Origin: Fulvia fulva
Lineage: Eukaryota > Ascomycota > Dothideomycetes > Mycosphaerellales > Mycosphaerellaceae
Direction of reading: 5' to 3'
Assembly (NCBI RefSeq): GCF_020509005.1
Contig: NC_063012.1
Location: 9,858,001-9,922,000 of the forward strand
DNA: 64,000 bases
In this document: positions 1 to 10,867 of the stretch, piece after piece
Numbering within the stretch: position 1 is the stretch's first letter
Layout of the letters: each line of letters begins with the position of its first letter
The notes under the pieces: generated by a model
Databases searched by the model: none
What the model saw: only the letters and a program-made list of their open reading frames with translations
Told to the model about the DNA's origin: nothing
Made by a program: the position numbers and the translations under genes

Positions 1-1058
1 AGGAATGCTTCGCAGAACACCTTGGCGTCAGCTATGATGCCGATATTGATAGGATGTGTCTTGCCGATTTCTGCTCCATCTAGATCGACCTGGGCGAGTG
101 TTGCGGTCTTTGGGATAATGGCGCCACCTCTTCCACCGAGTAAGAAGCCAGTCCGGCCTGCCAGGAGAAGGACGAAATCTGCTTGCTCTTTGCCGGCCAT
201 TGCCGCGAGACCAGACGCTGGTCCACCTCGAAGCTCATGGTCGTTGGGTATGGGTGGGCTGAACTTGTTCGAGTAGAACACAGGTGTGTTTGTAGTCTCC
301 ACCAGCTTCAACAATGCCTCGTCCGTTCCTCTTGCGCCTGTGCCTGTGATGACGACCGGCCTCTTTGCTCCCTTCCAGGCTTCTACCAGGCAGTCCAGCG
401 TTGCAGGGTTCGGCGCGGGCGGATCGACTGGAGGGACGTCTACAGCGCCATACGCGATTCGATCGAATTGAGGCGGGGAGAATAAGACGTCGATCGGAAA
501 GTCGATCAGCACTGGGCCTTTGATGCCAGTATTTGCAGCTCTGAGCGCATACGCAACGATTCTCGGGATCTCCTCCACATTCGTGACTCGGTGTGCAAAC
601 TTGGTGATCGGCTTCGCGACTACAACCTGATTGTGGAAACCTTGAAGGGCATTCGTTTCGGCGTCTTGGAGAGGCGGGCTGGAGGTGACGCAGAAGATGG
701 GTGAGCGGTCGGCGAAGGCGGTAGCAAGTCCTGGGAGGCCATTGCAGTATCTGAGAGGATCGTTAAGCCATCGCCACCTCCAATCCTGCTCCTCTTACCC
801 GCTATTCGCCGTGACGAAGCAGACGCCAGTCTTGCCCGAGATCTTCGCGTATCCTTCTGCTGCTTGAACGGCTGTGGCCTCGTGCCTGGTGTCAACGAGT
901 TTGATGCCACAATCGTGCGCGCCTAGTAGAAAGGCATCAAGATATCCACCATGCAGACCAAAGGCCACTTCCACGCCAAGATTCTTGAGCGATTGAGCTA
1001 CGAGGTCTCCTCCGTTCAGCTCTCTGTTCTTCGGCTGCTGGATCTGGAATGGTGCCAT
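1..1058 (-). CDS. Thiamine-diphosphate-dependent enzyme (acetolactate synthase / 2-hydroxyacyl-CoA lyase type), 5' part
   Basis: Member of the ThDP-binding decarboxylase/lyase superfamily; the exact substrate cannot be read here. Exon 1 is 1058-799 and exon 2 runs from 750 off the left edge. The 48-nt intron (751-798) has a GTAAGA donor and a CTCAG acceptor and joins in frame. Exon 1 has the family's N-terminal fold: FGLHGGYLDAFL, then RHEATAVQAAEGYAK, where the Glu of RHEA aligns with the catalytic glutamate that activates the cofactor, then the GVCFVTANSG strand. Exon 2 continues with the NGLPGLATAFADRSP motif and the central domain, including PVLIDFPIDVLF and PVVITGTGARG. The C-terminal ThDP/Mg-binding domain lies outside the window. 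Start chosen: first ATG of the open frame, MAPFQIQ. Family certain; a biosynthetic acetolactate synthase is less likely than an ILVBL/benzoylformate-decarboxylase-like enzyme because no clear mitochondrial presequence is seen. Confidence 0.85.
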
Positions 1059-2385
1059 GTTCTTTCCACGTTATGTATAGGTGCGGTATGCGGAAACAGT
1101 AATGAGATGTTCGGAGAATGGCCTACTCTTCATGCCTACGCTGTGTGTTCTCGTGCTCGGTTGTTGATGGCAAGGTTGTGTTATTCCCGAGGGCGCAGTA
1201 ATGCCCCTCATGCCAGGCGGGGTCGTCTTACAGCACGTCTTCGAGCGTTGAGTGGGCTTGCGTGAGGCGTCCAGCGGTATTCGTATGGACTGGCCAAGAC
1301 TGTAAGCGTGGCAAGGTGGGCCTGTCGCTGTCTGATGTCGAGTCGCATTCGTCGTGGCACTGTATCGCGGCGGAACATATCGCCAAGATCGTAGTTAGTT
1401 GAGGCATATACTGTTTCTTTCAAAGGTGATAGATCGGGGACAGAGGCTTCAAGTAGCGTGTCAGTCGCGACGATTCGATGAACAAGCGTTGACGTTGGTT
1501 GTGAACAAGAACAGGAGGCACGATGTCGTGGTTCAAGGTTGAGCATCGACGCGTAGGTTCTAGCCACGTGCGCGGCTAGACCTGCCTTTCAGAGAACAGC
1601 GCAAGGCTGTGGCCGACCTCCATCAAGATGTGGTCCAGTCGCTGTAGCAAGGTCAACCATTGGTATTCCATGATACTTAAGCCGATGTATCATATCTCAT
1701 CCGATTCTAAGACATTTTGGCCACTCAGTCATCGTCAAAGTCTTGCCTTTTGCTCACCAGCCTATCTGCTTGCAATGCGACAATCTTCGACCCAAGTCAA
1801 GCTCCTTTGTCGCCGCGATTTTGATGCACTAATGTATACATTCAACAAGAAATTAACCGTCTCGACAACCAGCATTGGCTCAACGGTAAGGCGTGCTGGC
1901 TAGTACTAGCCTCGCATGTGACAATCCTCGGTCATCATTTCCTCTGTTGAAGGCTACATATGAGCCTTCCCTTGGCGGGATTGAGGTTCGAGATACCTCT
2001 GAGGCGATGATGGTTGTTCGTTTTGCCAGTCGTTATGCCTTCACCAACAAACTCGTCAGTAGCTGTGTACGACTCTTGGTTCAGTGTCCTGCCGGCATAT
2101 TCATAAATCTAAAGAAACCTGTGCGTCGTCGATTGAGCAGATCTGTCTCAACATTTCGATGCGATGCACTTTCAGTGATTGTTGGTCATCTTCCTGATCA
2201 TCAATATGCACCATCCAGCGGCAGTGGTAAGATCTTGAGCATGGAACCCTCGTCCTAGACGTCATCCGAGCAGTGTTGCTTGTTATTTTCGCTTCCTGAT
2301 GACTTGATGAGCTCTGTGGATTTTCTCGCGTGGAGGAACGTCGTATCATGCCAGACAAGGACAGAAATCTGACCTTTTGGACCTG
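1059..2385. other. Intergenic region, 1.3 kb
   Basis: Between the 5' end of the ThDP enzyme and the 3' end of the glutaminase gene. Several frames of 85-121 codons exist on both strands, but none shows a recognisable domain or supporting splice pattern. It presumably holds the promoter of the ThDP gene next to 1059 and the 3' UTR of the glutaminase next to 2385. No RNA gene or repeat was recognised. Confidence 0.5.
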
Positions 2386-4792
2386 CTAAGGCTCCCTCTT
2401 TCGCTTCTGCTTCTCAGCCACCACACTCCCGTTGAACCCCGAAGGCTTTACCTCCGTCCAAAGCCCCTGCTTCAACGCACTAATAGCAAAATGCGTCCCC
2501 ACCGAACTCCTCGCTTTGTTCCCGATCCACACTCCAGCATTACTGCCCTCGGTATAGTATTTCGTGCCGAACGGGATATCGTTCTTCCCGTTCGTCAAGA
2601 AGCTATGTGTCGTGTTCACAATCGCTGCCTGCAGCTCTTCTGAACCGACAGCAGCAAATTCAATATTCCAGTCAGTAATTGCCCAGTCGACGCCTTTGTC
2701 GGATACCGGGCCAGCCCATGGAAGCCCAGCTTCTTGAATCTGCAAGAGGTACCAGGATGATTGCATGTCCCAGGCTTCTTGTGGGAAAGTGCTGAGGTTG
2801 AGGAAAACGTCAGAGAAGGCGGCGAAGATGACGTTCCAGGAGTCATCGTTGCCGTAGTTGTAGGTGAAGTGGGTGCTGTCGCTGTTGAGGCCTAGACCGT
2901 CTGTATAGATCGTCTTGGCAAATTGAGCTGCAACGTCGGAGTAGGTTGAATTGTCTAGAAGCTTACTGGCCGCATTCAAACCGATGGCAGATTGCATGGC
3001 GAGTGCGGTTTGGTTAGGCGTTCCGGCAATAGCATCGACGCTGATGAGCTGACTGGCTGGGTAAAGGCCATTTGCGACAAGATACTGCGCCCAGCCCTCA
3101 AGCAGACCGCTATACTTTTCAGTATACGAGCTGTCGCCAGAGAGCTCCTGGTAAGCATACATCAAGATGAATAGTGTTGATGTCTCGAACAGGGGCATCT
3201 GCTCTGCCTCGCCGTCATCATGCCCAGTAGCATTAGGATAGTGAAGACCAAGATCGTGGATGACCCACTCGCGAGGCCATCTGCCGGCGGCTAGATATTC
3301 CAAGGTCGGCTTGAACTGCAGGATGATCCAGTCATAATTCAAGTGGATAAAGACTGGCCACGACTGAAAGATGAGGTCGACGGTCTCCATATTGCCATTG
3401 CTAGAGATCTCCTTCAAAAATGCCGACGGCGAGGCACTGAGGTCGTCAAGGGGTACCTGTCCAGAAAGTCAGCCATAGAAAGATCGCGGTGATTACTGGG
3501 ATACTGACCGTCAACTCGATAGGAGCAATGGCTTGCCGAAAGCTCGCCTCGCAGATATCGGCGTACTGACTTCCCCAAACATCGGAAACCGACTCGGTCT
3601 TGTGTCGAACGATAGAGCCTAGGATAAGCGAATACGCCAATGCATCATCGTAGTTGGACAGGAAGAAGTCCACGGCATCCGGGACTTCTGGCCAGACAGT
3701 ACGGTGATAGCCAGTCTGAGCATCACCCAGGTAGCTGACAGCCTCGACACGATCCAGACCTACTGCGAAAGTGACGCTACTGCTACTACTAGCGCTGAGA
3801 TCATGCACAAAGGCTGTCAAATCGTCTCCAGATGTAGTGCTGCTGTTTAAGCTGCTGAGCGTACCAGTGGCAGCAAAAACAGAGTATAAGTTGCTCGCTG
3901 GCCCACGTGCGTAAGATGAGCTATTCGAAGTAAGAGTTGTCGCAAGAATTGTGGAGCCCCACGTTGCCCTGTCGCTATCTTCAACGAAGGGGATCTCGTT
4001 GTTGTTGTGATACCAGAAGAAGCCAGTGTTATCAAGAGCAGTGTAGTTGATACTCGCCGCGCCACCCTGGCCCGTCCATGTCTGGTCGATCGCATTGAGA
4101 ATCTGCACATTCGATGGCGCATACCCATTACTTGTAGCGTTGACAGTCACGTACGAGTATGGCAGTGCGTGTAGCGCAAAATCTTCAGCCTTGGGATAGA
4201 CTGGGCTGAAGAAGTCCAGGACAAAGTCCACATCGCCTGCACAGACGGAGAGGTATGTATGCGTAGCCGTGTAGCTAACATTGACAGTCGTCGCTGCCTC
4301 GATGCTGCTCGGCAGGTCGTCCGTAGAGCCAAACAGGACGTATGTGGTCCCATCGACCCGGGCAAGAGTAGGCCATGTCAACTCTTCTCCAGTCCAGAAC
4401 TGTGATCGAGCTGTTGCAATGTCGGAAAGCTGGCTTCCGGGGACCCAAGTGGATAGATATGGACTTTTTACCGCCAGAGGATATGACGGCAATCGTGCAG
4501 TAGTCCCGGCTGATGAGTGTCGTGATCCTGCTAGTGGGGTCCAAACAACTTTAGCAGCGAACCACAGCCTCATGATGATAGAAGAGATACTTGGCGAGCA
4601 AGTTGAGGTGGTCCAAGAGCTGTTACCAGCCAAAGCAACGACATCTTGTAGTCGGCACCCGGCCCACACAAACCAAAGCACAAGCAGCAACAAAGTCGAA
4701 CTAGCGAATATCATGACTCTGTGTCCATAATGGCGGGATCTGCAGGTACTGTTGCGATGCTGCCCCACCAAAGGGGTCGAAGGATTGGCCAT
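2386..4792 (-). CDS. gtaA: GtaA-like glutaminase (DUF4965/DUF5127/DUF1793 family), membrane-anchored or secreted
   Basis: Two exons, 4792-3509 and 3456-2386, with a 52-nt intron (3457-3508; donor GTCAGT, acceptor GGACAG), together encode 784 residues. This is a little longer than Aspergillus GtaA (about 690) because of an N-terminal extension. A hydrophobic segment at residues 27-45 (MIFASSTLLLLVLWFVWAG) follows a basic stretch and should act as a signal anchor or uncleaved signal. Family landmarks follow in order: PSYPLAVKSPYLSTWVPG, SQFWTGEELTWPTLARVDG, and after the splice FLKEISSNGN, IHDLGLHYPNATGHDDGEAE, then DWAITDWNIEF and PFGTKYY. Many N-x-S/T sites fit passage through the secretory pathway. 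Known A. oryzae GtaA releases glutamate from glutamine; activity here is inferred from similarity. An upstream intron inside residues 50-85 cannot be excluded, because that stretch is poorly conserved. Confidence 0.85.
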
Positions 4793-5698
4793 TGTGGAAT
4801 GCAGTCGAGCACAACACCGAGCTGATCACGCTGCAACAAAGTCAGTGGTGGACTCGGGCCGCATCGGGGTCGTTGTCAATGCTTGACATCCCAGCACGTG
4901 TTCAATTGAGGTGGAGGAAGATGTCGGTCGTCCACGCAAGTCAGAGGTCGTGATGCGGAGCAAGGAAGGCGCGATTGCGGGGCCATCCTTGCGACTTCTT
5001 GAATCTTGATGTTGTGGTATCGGCAGGTATTATGGAGGACCATGTCCTATTCCGTGGTTCGCATGGTTTCGCGGCCTTACAGTTGCGGCCTTCAACGAGC
5101 AATAAAAAGACTTCGATTCGATCTCGGGCACTTACCAGCTCGTCTGCGTGGCCGCCTGCTCAGGTCAGGCCAAGCCATGTGCTCTGTCAACCAGATCACG
5201 ACATCAAGCGGAGATCATTGCACGACCAGAAATGTGGCCAGCGGAAGTTAGCTGAAGGTTATGTCCGGACGACTTTGTCCAACGAGGTGGGCGTTGTCGG
5301 CGTTCTCTTAGTGGCATTCTTTGGGGTCCTTCAAGCCAGCGATGCGCGACTTTCGTGATCCTATAGAATCCGAATGGCTGGCTATCGACGGATGAGATCA
5401 ATGCAAGAGCTGGGACCCATTCTGGGCATGTTGTTGTTGATGAAAGGAAGATGAACGTAGATGAGGTTGAGTCCTGACTACAAGCGCCATCTCGGCGGTC
5501 ATGGCAAGCGGATCGTTCTTTCCAATAGACGCGAGACTACAACACCTCATTGTATGGGCATAAACTCACAGCCTTGAGCTTTCTTATCACTGACTGGCAT
5601 ACTCCAACACTCCATCCCAACCCCAGAACGCTAGCCATCATCATTACCTCGATCCATTCCCAAACACCACGCTATGCAACCATCCCGAACAACGCACC
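4793..5698. other. Intergenic region, 0.9 kb
   Basis: Holds the promoter of the glutaminase (right of 4792) and the 3' region of the glucanase gene (left of 5699). Frames of up to 127 codons on the plus strand have no recognisable product. No repeat or RNA gene seen. Confidence 0.5.
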
Positions 5699-8029
5699 CT
5701 AATAATTCTCCGGCAATCCCTCAAACTGCGGTATATCCTGACTACAATCAAAGTCCCTCGTATACGCCACCTTCGGCATCGTCCCCGCCGCCAGTCCAGC
5801 CTTATAACTCCACTGCGCCGCACTCTCCGTCTGCCACGTCCAATAAAACCATCCCCACCCTTGCTCAAAAGAGTGCATCTGCGCCTCCGCGAACAGCAGA
5901 AGCCATTTTTTGTATTCATCTGACCAGCTGCCGGGATCGGCGTTGGCGCCGTCGCAGGAACACTGCGGGTTGTTCTTGGTTGGGCAGGTTGGATTCAGGA
6001 CGGAGCCGTCGGTCGAACCACCAGGACCAGAGACCATGTTCAACGTTCCCTCCCAGCGAGACCCGACGCCGACGTTGTTGAGGTACTGGGCACAGTCTGT
6101 GTCGGCTTGGGACCACTCGCCGCAGAGGGTAGGGCCGAAACCCGTTGCAGTGTTTTGCGAGCGGAGGGCTTGCTGCGTCCAGCCTCCGCAGGCGAAGTTG
6201 ATTTTGTCGTGGTGGTTGAGGACGATTTGATCGACGTTGAAAATGACGTACTGGTGCACGTCTAGAAGGAGGTTCTTCTCATTGGTGAGCTTGCCCTGCC
6301 AGTTGTCTAAACCCATGAAACCATCACCGAACACGACAATGCCTGTGAAGTTGTTCCCGCGGACCGCATCGATGGCTTTGGACGTCCAGGTAAGGACTGT
6401 GCTCTGGTCCAGCTCTACCATTCGGGGCTCGTTGACGAGACCGTACATGGTGACGATGTTCTTGTAGCGGGGCTGGGTGAAGAAGGCGGAGAGTTGTTTG
6501 TGGATGTCGATGGTGCGGTCCCCATTCGTTGTACCGTCTGTGCCGTTGAGCCAACCTATCGTACCTTGACGGCCGGAGTGGTTCCAACCATTTTGACTGC
6601 CCGGGGCACCATGGAGATCGAGATTGATGCGGAGACCATATTTGCGTGCCCACTCAATTCCACGGAGGAGGTAGCGCCACGACACTTGAGGGACATAAGG
6701 GTCGCCATCGTAGGTCGTCACGGCCCAGTATGAGAATGGTATTCGGACGTGGTCAAAGCCGGCAGCCTGTATATCGGAGAAGGTGCTCTCTTGGGCCCAG
6801 GAGGAGTAGTGCTTCTCCAAAGTGGACTTGGCTGTTGTGGGTCCGAGTTTCTGGGTTAGCGTGTATTCGTCGACGACGTTGTCGTGGGTGGTGTAGCCAG
6901 AGAAAAGAGAGGGCGTGATGAAAGGTTCAATGCTGAGCCAGCCACCAATGTTGACACCTCGAATAGGCATTGTGCCGTACGTGAACTCTTCGTTCAGAGG
7001 TGGAACTTGGTCGTTGGCGCGGGTGCTATCGTCCCATGTGCTATTCAGACCCATGACGCTGAGCCCACCGACTGTTTCGGCCGTGTAGGTTACATTAAAG
7101 TCATCTGTATCGTACCAGGTGAAAGGGTCGAGAATCGTTCCTTGGGCATCTTTTGGAATGTCGTCTTCCGATATGCCTGCAAGATTGCTGTTCGCGGGCG
7201 TTGTTGAATTATCTCCAGCGCCCCCTGCGCCCGAGGAAGAGTTGTGGCTCTTCCCTGATACCACCACTGCCGCCGGGATTATGATGGCCAGTAGCACGAT
7301 CACTATACCAACACCAATGAAGATCTTCTTCCGCCGCTTTCGTTTCCGCTCTTGCTCATCGTAATCCAGATCACTGCTGCCGCCATCTCGCCTCCGCACA
7401 ACTTCGCGATAGTCCTCCTTCTCGCTGTAATATGCTGACGATCCTCGGCCTCGCTCCAGAACCTGACCACTTGCAACCCGTCTTCCATCTCGATTTCGTT
7501 CTCTCCTTCGCTCGTGTTTGTAATTACTGGGATGCTCATACGCAACACTGTCTTCCTCCGCAGCCAGCGCTGCCCTCTCCTCTTCTCTCCGCCGCCGTTT
7601 CCGCTCCCGGTGTTCCTCCCGCCGTCTTTCGCGCTCTATCTCCCTCTCCTCCCTTTCGCGCTCCCGATCGACATCATACTCGGCTCTTGTATGCTGAGCT
7701 TCCTCTCTCGGTCGCGTCTGCGGTACGCCCTCGTAGTCGTTCCAGCCAAGTTTGCGATTGAGCTTGTCAAGTTGCGCTAGCTGGCCGGACGATAGTGCTG
7801 TGGTGTTCGTCCTGCTGCTGGTGTACTCGGACTCTGGCGCTCTCGACGATCGACGTTCATGATGGCTCCTCCTCGGTCTGCTCTTCGTCGGACTACCATG
7901 ATCCTCCTCCCGATCCCGATCCCGGTCGTATCGTCCGAGAACCTCGCCGTTGCTGTCGGTTCGCTGGTGCGTTCTTCGTCGCCGTTGCCTGCGCGCAGGG
8001 GAGTCGCGTGGCGTATGCGAACTCGGCAT
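5699..8029 (-). CDS. exgD: Glucan 1,3-beta-glucosidase D-like, type II membrane protein (GH5)
   Basis: Single exon, 776 residues. Layout: a very basic, Arg/Glu-rich cytoplasmic tail (1-235, e.g. DREREREEREIERERRREE at about 121-139), one transmembrane helix (about 236-257), a Ser/Gly/Asn linker, then the GH5 exo-1,3-beta-glucanase domain from about residue 350. It has RGVNIGGWLSIEPF, DHVRIPFSYWAV, LDLHGAPGSQNGWNHSG, the acid/base motif GLVNEPRM (Glu534) and the nucleophile motif CGEWSQADTDC (Glu638), so both catalytic residues are present. The length and order match the Aspergillus ExgD class, which trims beta-1,3-glucan at the plasma membrane and cell wall. The start is the only ATG that includes the basic tail, and no intron is needed. 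The tail's low complexity gives long false frames on the opposite strand. Confidence 0.93.
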   Translation of the reverse strand: MPSSHTPRDSPARRQRRRRTHQRTDSNGEVLGRYDRDRDREEDHGSPTKSRPRRSHHERRSSRAPESEYTSSRTNTTALSSGQLAQLDKLNRKLGWNDYEGVPQTRPREEAQHTRAEYDVDREREREEREIERERRREEHRERKRRRREEERAALAAEEDSVAYEHPSNYKHERRRERNRDGRRVASGQVLERGRGSSAYYSEKEDYREVVRRRDGGSSDLDYDEQERKRKRRKKIFIGVGIVIVLLAIIIPAAVVVSGKSHNSSSGAGGAGDNSTTPANSNLAGISEDDIPKDAQGTILDPFTWYDTDDFNVTYTAETVGGLSVMGLNSTWDDSTRANDQVPPLNEEFTYGTMPIRGVNIGGWLSIEPFITPSLFSGYTTHDNVVDEYTLTQKLGPTTAKSTLEKHYSSWAQESTFSDIQAAGFDHVRIPFSYWAVTTYDGDPYVPQVSWRYLLRGIEWARKYGLRINLDLHGAPGSQNGWNHSGRQGTIGWLNGTDGTTNGDRTIDIHKQLSAFFTQPRYKNIVTMYGLVNEPRMVELDQSTVLTWTSKAIDAVRGNNFTGIVVFGDGFMGLDNWQGKLTNEKNLLLDVHQYVIFNVDQIVLNHHDKINFACGGWTQQALRSQNTATGFGPTLCGEWSQADTDCAQYLNNVGVGSRWEGTLNMVSGPGGSTDGSVLNPTCPTKNNPQCSCDGANADPGSWSDEYKKWLLLFAEAQMHSFEQGWGWFYWTWQTESAAQWSYKAGLAAGTMPKVAYTRDFDCSQDIPQFEGLPENY

Positions 8030-8500
8030 CGTGCAGAATGTCGTTATCTTCTACATATAGACAATGCAATGAGGTCACCTGGAATGCTGTGCTTCCATAT
8101 TAAAGTGGTCGGCTGTTGGCGTTGTTGTCATGGTGACACCCGGCGGTTGGCGCCGAGCATCCTAGCTCGATCTCCGACATGTGAAAGTCTCTTGCCAACA
8201 TCAGCATCACGGCAGTTCCAAGCTTTGTTACGATCTTGCTTTCGTACGACTACTGGGCATTGCGCGTCATGAAATCTCACGTTTCGTTTAAGCCATCGAC
8301 GATATCAGGACTAGAACTATCTCCAGGGGAGTCAACTGAATCTGGACTCTGAGGCTACTTCCCATGCCACTGATGCCACCTGATTCAATCTCAGCGTGCC
8401 ATCATATTGCCCCAGGAATCATCGATATGCTGCTGCAAGCAGTCGAGGGAGCGTATTCGCCAACGATGGTCAACAGCGTCTAGTGTGATGACCGGCCCTC
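8030..8500. other. Intergenic region, 470 bp (exgD promoter side)
   Basis: Lies between the exgD start and the stop of the next minus-strand gene. It must hold the exgD promoter and 5' UTR and the 3' UTR of the neighbour. No repeat or other gene recognised. Confidence 0.5.
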
Positions 8501-9442
8501 CTACCTCTTTCTCGGTCCAGCCTTCACACCTTTCATATCACCCTCGAACTCCGCTCTCGACCTCTTTCCTCCCGCATCAGACCGTACTGAACGATCCTGC
8601 TGGCTTGCATTCAGCTGCGGTCGCTCCTTCCGGCCATCGCGGCTGTGCTGGCTTGCAGCTGTAGTCGTGACGTCGGAGATCTCATCCAAAAGAACTTCTG
8701 CGTCAGGGTTATTGTGGTTCTCGAATGGTTCCTCCTCCACGGTCTCAACTGCGGCCCTTTTGTACTTTCTGGCCTGGCTCGAAAGACTGCGCTTGGAGCC
8801 GTTACCACCGACCTTGCTGCGCCACATTGGCTCTGGTACCTCTGGCTCCACAGGTGGCTCAGCAAAAGTCGGAGAGTGCTTCTGACCATACTCCTTAGCG
8901 GGATTGACGGTGTTTTCGACCATTGCTGCGATGGTCTCTTTACTCTTCAACGGGTCAGCGCTAGCGTACTCGCGATACAAGCACTTGCGCAGCATCTTCT
9001 CCACCACGGACCGGGAATCATTTTCCCACTGAGCCTTCGCCTCATGATAAGTCGCTGCACGAGCGGAATATCCTTCAGCGCAGTAGAAGCACTCGTAGTC
9101 GTCGAAGAGATAGTCCTCGATCCACTCCCAGTCAATGACGTTGCGCAGCTCGTGGTTGACTTTGATGACTCGAGTGGTGCAGGTGGTGCATATGATATTG
9201 ACACATCTCGTGGTGAGTCCTGCCAGGTCTGACGCCGGTGCTGGGTTGCCGGCGTAATCCCAGAGCATGTGGCGGAGGTCTTCGCAGGTGAAGTCATCCT
9301 CTTGAAAGCCTTTATTTGCGAATCTGCGCTTTTTGAGCGCGGGCTGTTGTTGCTGCACGATCTCGGTGGGGAAAGCAAGAGGCACGACACTGGTGGGTGG
9401 CCTATATGAATGCCTGTGGTTGCGGTAGCCGAGTCTCAACAT
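8501..9442 (-). CDS. Hypothetical protein with paired cysteines and a basic C-terminus
   Basis: Intronless frame of 313 residues starting at the first true ATG (9442). The frame is open further upstream to 9529 but without an ATG, and a CACTCACAG acceptor-like site just before 9474 hints at a 5' intron. I do not recognise the family. Visible features are a basic patch (LKKRRFANKGFQ), then two Cys groups, CVNIICTTC and YECFYCAEGY, about 38 residues apart, which could bind one zinc ion. An alpha-helical Glu/Lys-rich stretch follows, and a Ser/Arg/Lys-rich tail ending KAGPRKR looks disordered and nuclear. The NIICTTC...CFYCAEGYSARAATYHEAKAQW block looks like a conserved core and argues against a random frame. 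Nuclear location is a guess from composition. Confidence 0.6.
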   Translation of the reverse strand: MLRLGYRNHRHSYRPPTSVVPLAFPTEIVQQQQPALKKRRFANKGFQEDDFTCEDLRHMLWDYAGNPAPASDLAGLTTRCVNIICTTCTTRVIKVNHELRNVIDWEWIEDYLFDDYECFYCAEGYSARAATYHEAKAQWENDSRSVVEKMLRKCLYREYASADPLKSKETIAAMVENTVNPAKEYGQKHSPTFAEPPVEPEVPEPMWRSKVGGNGSKRSLSSQARKYKRAAVETVEEEPFENHNNPDAEVLLDEISDVTTTAASQHSRDGRKERPQLNASQQDRSVRSDAGGKRSRAEFEGDMKGVKAGPRKR

Positions 9443-10231
9443 GGTGCGAAGGTGGTGCTCAGTGACTGCCTGTGAGTGGAGAAACGAGACTACTTCCAGG
9501 GTGGTATTTCCGAGATTGTAGTTCGACAATAAGACGGAACGGTGTTGATGGAAAGCTTTGGCGTGGTCGTCTGTTGCGAAATTGTGCTGTCGTGGTGAGT
9601 ATGTCTTGAGTCGTAAGGGGAAGTCGTGATGGCGCCAGAAGGCAACTGGCTCACATCTAATGAGTCAAACGTAGGACATCGGTATCTGCCGAAGAGCTCC
9701 GAGATTTAAGTGAATGACAACACCGATCTTCTAGAACGAGCTGCGACACTACAATTCTGGCAACATCTTGACTTGATTCCACCAACTGGAGCGAGCAAGC
9801 GACATTAAAGTGAGTAGATTGGTAGTATAAATCTCGTACCTATCTGTACACGATTTGAATGCATGCAAGCTTTCCAGCCAGAATGGCGCTTGCGCTGCAT
9901 ACAAGCACAGTAACTGGAAGGTTCGATCAGGCGCTGAGTCCTACGACCACTTGCGCAAGTCAAGGCTCAACAAAGCCGCATCGGAATGTGCCAGGAAACT
10001 GGCTGTATAACTGGGTCGACAGTTTGGAACAGAACTGTACCATTGATAGCATCATGCTATAGGCGTCCCGAAAATGATCTAGAGGGGTGACGCCACTATC
10101 TTCTAGCAGATGCGCGGATGCTCTTTAGATACAGGTCGCAAAGATTACTAAGTTAGCATCTCTTGGTCCTTCCTCTTGTCTCATTCGCAGTTCTGCACGT
10201 CATGGTCCCGGATTACCATCTGGACGCCCCT
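9443..10231. other. Intergenic region
   Basis: Upstream of the unknown Cys-pair protein. Only short frames are present, the longest about 67 codons (9859-10062, +) without recognisable content. Probably promoter and 5' UTR; nothing else seen. Confidence 0.45.
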
Positions 10232-10362
10232 TCTCGCTATGATACCACATCAACGCTTAGTCTTTGACGTACATCCCGACCTCCTCCAGCTGTTCTTGAC
10301 GACTCGCCTTCCTGTACCTCGGAAGTGGGCCATCGAAGAAACGCAGATCCAACGCCTGATCC
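10232..10362 (-). pseudogene. Fragment of an F-box-like paralog (C-terminal motif)
   Basis: On the minus strand one frame reads LRFFDGPLPRYRKASRQ and then VGMYVKD, a stop (TAA at 10257-10259), and ALMW. This matches the C-terminal signature of the F-box-like genes nearby: SDGPLPRYRKASHR, a Gly-Val-x-x-Tyr step, then KD/QD, then a W. The stop falls where the intact paralog at 27.1 kb has Gln, so a CAA-to-TAA change is the simplest origin. A second stop (TAG) lies about ten codons upstream of the FFDGPLP block. No F-box half was found, so this is a dead fragment that extends the minus-strand array leftwards. Confidence 0.7.
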
Positions 10363-10867
10363 TACCTCCTAAATCTGGCGCTCCTCGAAAAAGCTCGGGT
10401 TGGTCAGGTGACCAGCAAGTTTTCTTGGCGGAGCGTCTGAGTCGCGTGGGTTCACAATAGGCATCAAAAAGCCAGCTTTTGTAGCCCTCCTTTACAACAA
10501 CAGAACAACTACAACTTGTATATACTTAAGCTCCTCGTAGTCCCTAGATATAAGGAAGGATAGCGACACCTCGTTGTTTATATATCCGGAAACGCCCAAT
10601 TACGCAAATGAAACCTTGCATAAGATTTCAAGCAGTGGTCATCCCTCCAAAACGAGGTTTTGAACTACATCCTTTATGCAATTTCCGAAAGCTAGAGGTC
10701 CGAGCCGTAAGCATTCTGAGCTGAGCTCGAGTCTCAAAACTGTGTATATATGTTGTGCTTGTGCTGTTTCAAGGAGGGAGGGCAAATCTAGCACTAATCT
10801 AGTTGTCTTGGCGCCCACTCTGCGCCCACGGTTCTCAGACCCTCGCAAGCTCGGAAGTGGCTTCACT
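10363..10867. other. Intergenic region with a possible lost F-box gene 3' end
   Basis: Directly downstream of F-box-like gene 1. In the frame shifted relative to its stop codon, the minus strand reads PLPSLRGSEN, which weakly resembles the family's PLPRYRKxxH ending. This suggests the real ancestor ended here and the present stop at 10868 came from a frameshift. Otherwise nothing recognised. Confidence 0.4.

Noticed and set aside
1208..1567. 119-codon minus-strand frame upstream of the ThDP gene
   Set aside because: No recognisable domain, Arg-rich chance composition, no supporting splice or promoter pattern.
1865..1935. tRNA-like A-box (TTGGCTCAACGGTAAGGC) followed by a GCTAG/CTAGC hairpin
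   Set aside because: The D-arm does not pair properly and no B-box (GGTTCGAxTCC type) follows at the right distance.
4975..5358. 127-codon plus-strand frame between the glutaminase and exgD
   Set aside because: No family likeness; sits in a promoter/3' region.
5674..7780. Series of plus-strand frames across exgD
   Set aside because: Shadows of the 776-codon exgD frame, which has both catalytic motifs.
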